Part shown: positions 48,261 through 49,415 of the stretch, piece by piece | Layout: every line of letters begins with the position of its first letter | Numbering within the stretch: the first letter of the stretch is position 1 | Source: Myxococcales bacterium UBA1203 | GTDB lineage: Bacteria > Myxococcota > Myxococcia > Myxococcales > UBA5297 | NCBI GenBank assembly: GCA_002309695.1 | Contig: DBXV01000021.1 | Location: 1 to 49,415 of the forward strand | Reading direction: 5' to 3' | Length of the DNA: 49,415 nt | Position numbers and translations under genes: made by a program | The notes under the pieces: model-generated | Database searches by the model: none | Seen by the model: the letters and a program-made list of their open reading frames with translations, nothing else | Told to the model about the DNA's origin: nothing

Positions 48261-49016
48261 TTACTGCACCCTGGCAGAGACGACCGTGATGTTGTCGTCG
48301 CCCCCCCGCTCATTGGCCAAATCAATCAGTCCCTGGACAGCGGCCGCCAAATCGTCGCCCGAGGCCAAGCGCAAAATATCGTCCTCGCGCACCAGATTCG
48401 ACATGCCGTCCGAACAGAGGATGAAGGTATCGCCCGGCTCGCAAACCATCCCCATCGCGTCCACCTGAACCGTCGGCTCAAAGCCAACTGAACGGGTGAT
48501 GATGTTTTTGTAACGGCTCCGGCGCGCCTCTTCCGGCGTAATCATGCCCGCCCGGATCTGCTCATTGACGAGGCTGTGGTCCTCCGTGACCTGCTGCACG
48601 ATGGGACCGCGAATCAGGTAAATGCGGCTGTCGCCTACATGAGCGAAAAAGGCGAAGTCCCCATGAATAAGGAGCGCGACCGTCGTCGTCCCCATGCCGG
48701 CCAGGCGCGGGTTCTCCTGAGCCGCCATGTAAATGTTGTAGCAGGCCGACTGGACCGCCTTCCGCATGACGGACGGAATCTTCGATTCGCGGATCGGGCA
48801 GTTTTCCTTCAGGGGAGAATCCGGTTTTTCCCAGGATTCCCGCAGAACGGAATCGACGGTTTCGACAGCAATTCGGGAAGCCGTGCCGCCGCCCGCGTGT
48901 CCGCCCATGCCGTCGGCAACAATGAAGAGCGAAATCTCCTCGTCGATCAGAAAGCTGTCCTCGTTATGTCCGCGCTTGCGGCCCGTGTCCGAAATGCCTT
49001 TGAAGGTGATTTGCAT
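48261..49016 (-). CDS. PP2C-family Ser/Thr protein phosphatase
   Basis: The protein has 251 residues. PP2C metal motifs are present: GHNEDS (Asp near 22), VADGMGGHAGG (Asp near 40), HVGDSRIYL, ILCSDGMSN and GGDDNITVV. The cytoplasmic enzyme removes phosphate from Ser/Thr and usually opposes Hanks-type kinases, one of which is at 42641-44893 on the other strand. The start ATG 49016 follows GGAAAC; an upstream extension to 49169 lacks features. It is the first gene of the envelope operon with DUF4398 and OmpA, suggesting that phosphorylation controls envelope functions. Confidence 0.93.
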   Translation of the reverse strand: MQITFKGISDTGRKRGHNEDSFLIDEEISLFIVADGMGGHAGGGTASRIAVETVDSVLRESWEKPDSPLKENCPIRESKIPSVMRKAVQSACYNIYMAAQENPRLAGMGTTTVALLIHGDFAFFAHVGDSRIYLIRGPIVQQVTEDHSLVNEQIRAGMITPEEARRSRYKNIITRSVGFEPTVQVDAMGMVCEPGDTFILCSDGMSNLVREDDILRLASGDDLAAAVQGLIDLANERGGDDNITVVSARVQ

Positions 49017-49115
49017 GATGTTTCCGGGGGAAAGAAAAAGGCCTGAAAAAAAAGCGGCGCACACTAGAGGCCGAGTCAACGGGAAGCAACCAAAAACCGA
49101 CGCCTCTTCGTCCTG

Positions 49116-49161
49116 TAAAAGCTGTCTGGGCTGCGGCTGAACCGGCCCTGAACAGCTTTTA
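49116..49161. repeat. 10-bp perfect inverted repeat upstream of the PP2C gene
   Basis: TAAAAGCTGT (49116-49125) and ACAGCTTTTA (49152-49161) are perfect arms with a 26-base spacer. They lie between the decarboxylase terminator and the PP2C start. They may be an operator or a hairpin in the leader. Confidence 0.6.
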
Positions 49162-49173
49162 TTTCTCAATGAG

Positions 49174-49203
49174 AAGCGGGCCTCCGATGCCGAAGGCCCG
49201 CCT
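49174..49203 (-). terminator. Terminator of the decarboxylase beta-subunit gene
   Basis: GCGGGCCT (49176-49183) and AGGCCCGC (49194-49201) pair perfectly. On the minus strand the stem is followed by TTCTCATTG, a weak T-tract. Confidence 0.6.
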
Positions 49204-49265
49204 TCTGTCAGCTCTGAAAGCTCATCCGCTCAGTGCCGCCCCTGCGATGCGGATGGCACCGGCCG

Positions 49266-49415
49266 TCAATGACCCAGCGTCGTGATGAAATATCCCGCCG
49301 CCACTGCCGTGCCGATGACGCCGGCCACATTGGGTCCCATGGCGTGCATCAGCAGGTAGTTGTTCTTGTTGTATCTGCGGCCCACGTCCTGGGAGACCCG
49401 GGCGGCCATGGGCAC
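49266..49415 (-). CDS. Sodium ion-translocating decarboxylase beta subunit, C-terminal part (partial)
   Basis: Only the last 49 residues are in the window: VPMAARVSQDVGRRYNKNNY, then LLMHAMGPNVAGVIGTAVAA, ending FITTLGH. This matches the conserved end of the beta subunit of oxaloacetate/methylmalonyl-CoA/glutaconyl-CoA decarboxylases. That multi-pass membrane protein pumps Na+ out while the carboxyl-biotin is decarboxylated. GPNVAGVIG is its hallmark. The substrate cannot be told from this part. The gene runs off the right edge. It suggests sodium-based energy conservation in an anaerobe. Confidence 0.9.
   Translation of the reverse strand: MPMAARVSQDVGRRYNKNNYLLMHAMGPNVAGVIGTAVAAGYFITTLGH

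Overview
The window reads as a chromosomal segment of an anaerobic, Gram-negative bacterium of the myxobacterial/deltaproteobacterial grade (Myxococcota or Bradymonadota-like). The evidence is a set of traits seen together: a eukaryotic-type Ser/Thr kinase and a PP2C phosphatase, DUF4388 and AgmX/PglI C-terminal domains, lipoproteins with cysteine-rich or SUMF1 modules, and a lipoprotein OmpA with thrombospondin type 3 calcium repeats. Anaerobic life is suggested by the oxygen-sensitive class III ribonucleotide reductase (nrdD) and, at the right edge, the end of a sodium-pumping decarboxylase beta subunit. Most of the DNA is GC-rich. Patches at about 5-12 kb, 22.5-28 kb and especially 28.3-31.2 kb are visibly richer in A+T. 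No tRNA, rRNA, transposase or CRISPR array was seen. The taxonomic placement is inference.

Left part (0-12.3 kb): cell-surface and regulatory genes (lipoprotein, phosphoglycolate phosphatase, response regulator with DUF4388, small membrane proteins), then an AAA-ATPase/PD-(D/E)XK protein. A ribosome/RNA repair pair, rtcB2 and prfH, follows, with a SUMF1 lipoprotein gene between them whose reading frame is broken at a run of nine G. An AgmX/PglI-type membrane protein closes the block. A repeat cluster at 4.8-5.2 kb holds three tandem palindromic units between inverted copies of an interspersed element.

Core housekeeping (12.3-22.4 kb): nrdD with a long structured leader, rimO-rph, the cluster cyclophilin-era-der-C_GCAxxG_C_C protein, and an acyl-ACP thioesterase.

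Accessory region (22.5-31.9 kb): a second SUMF1 lipoprotein with three DUF7151-like repeats, a 14-repeat ankyrin protein, a second AAA/PD-(D/E)XK gene sharing promoter and start context with the first, a bacterial PARG-like macrodomain protein, and an AT-rich three-gene cassette. The cassette encodes an 8-cysteine zinc-ribbon microprotein, a TRAFAC-type GTPase and an unrecognised partner. Its gaps contain inverted repeats, and it is the best candidate here for an undescribed (probably conflict/defence) system.

Right part (32.4-49.4 kb): lpd with a DUF6901-like gene, a D-Ala-D-Ala ligase-like ATP-grasp protein, a DUF486 membrane protein, a PP-loop tRNA-thiolation-like enzyme, glyQ-glyS-rlmE, a transmembrane Ser/Thr kinase coupled by start/stop overlap to an orphan ABC ATPase, a Nudix hydrolase, and an envelope operon (PP2C phosphatase, DUF4398 lipoprotein, OmpA lipoprotein).
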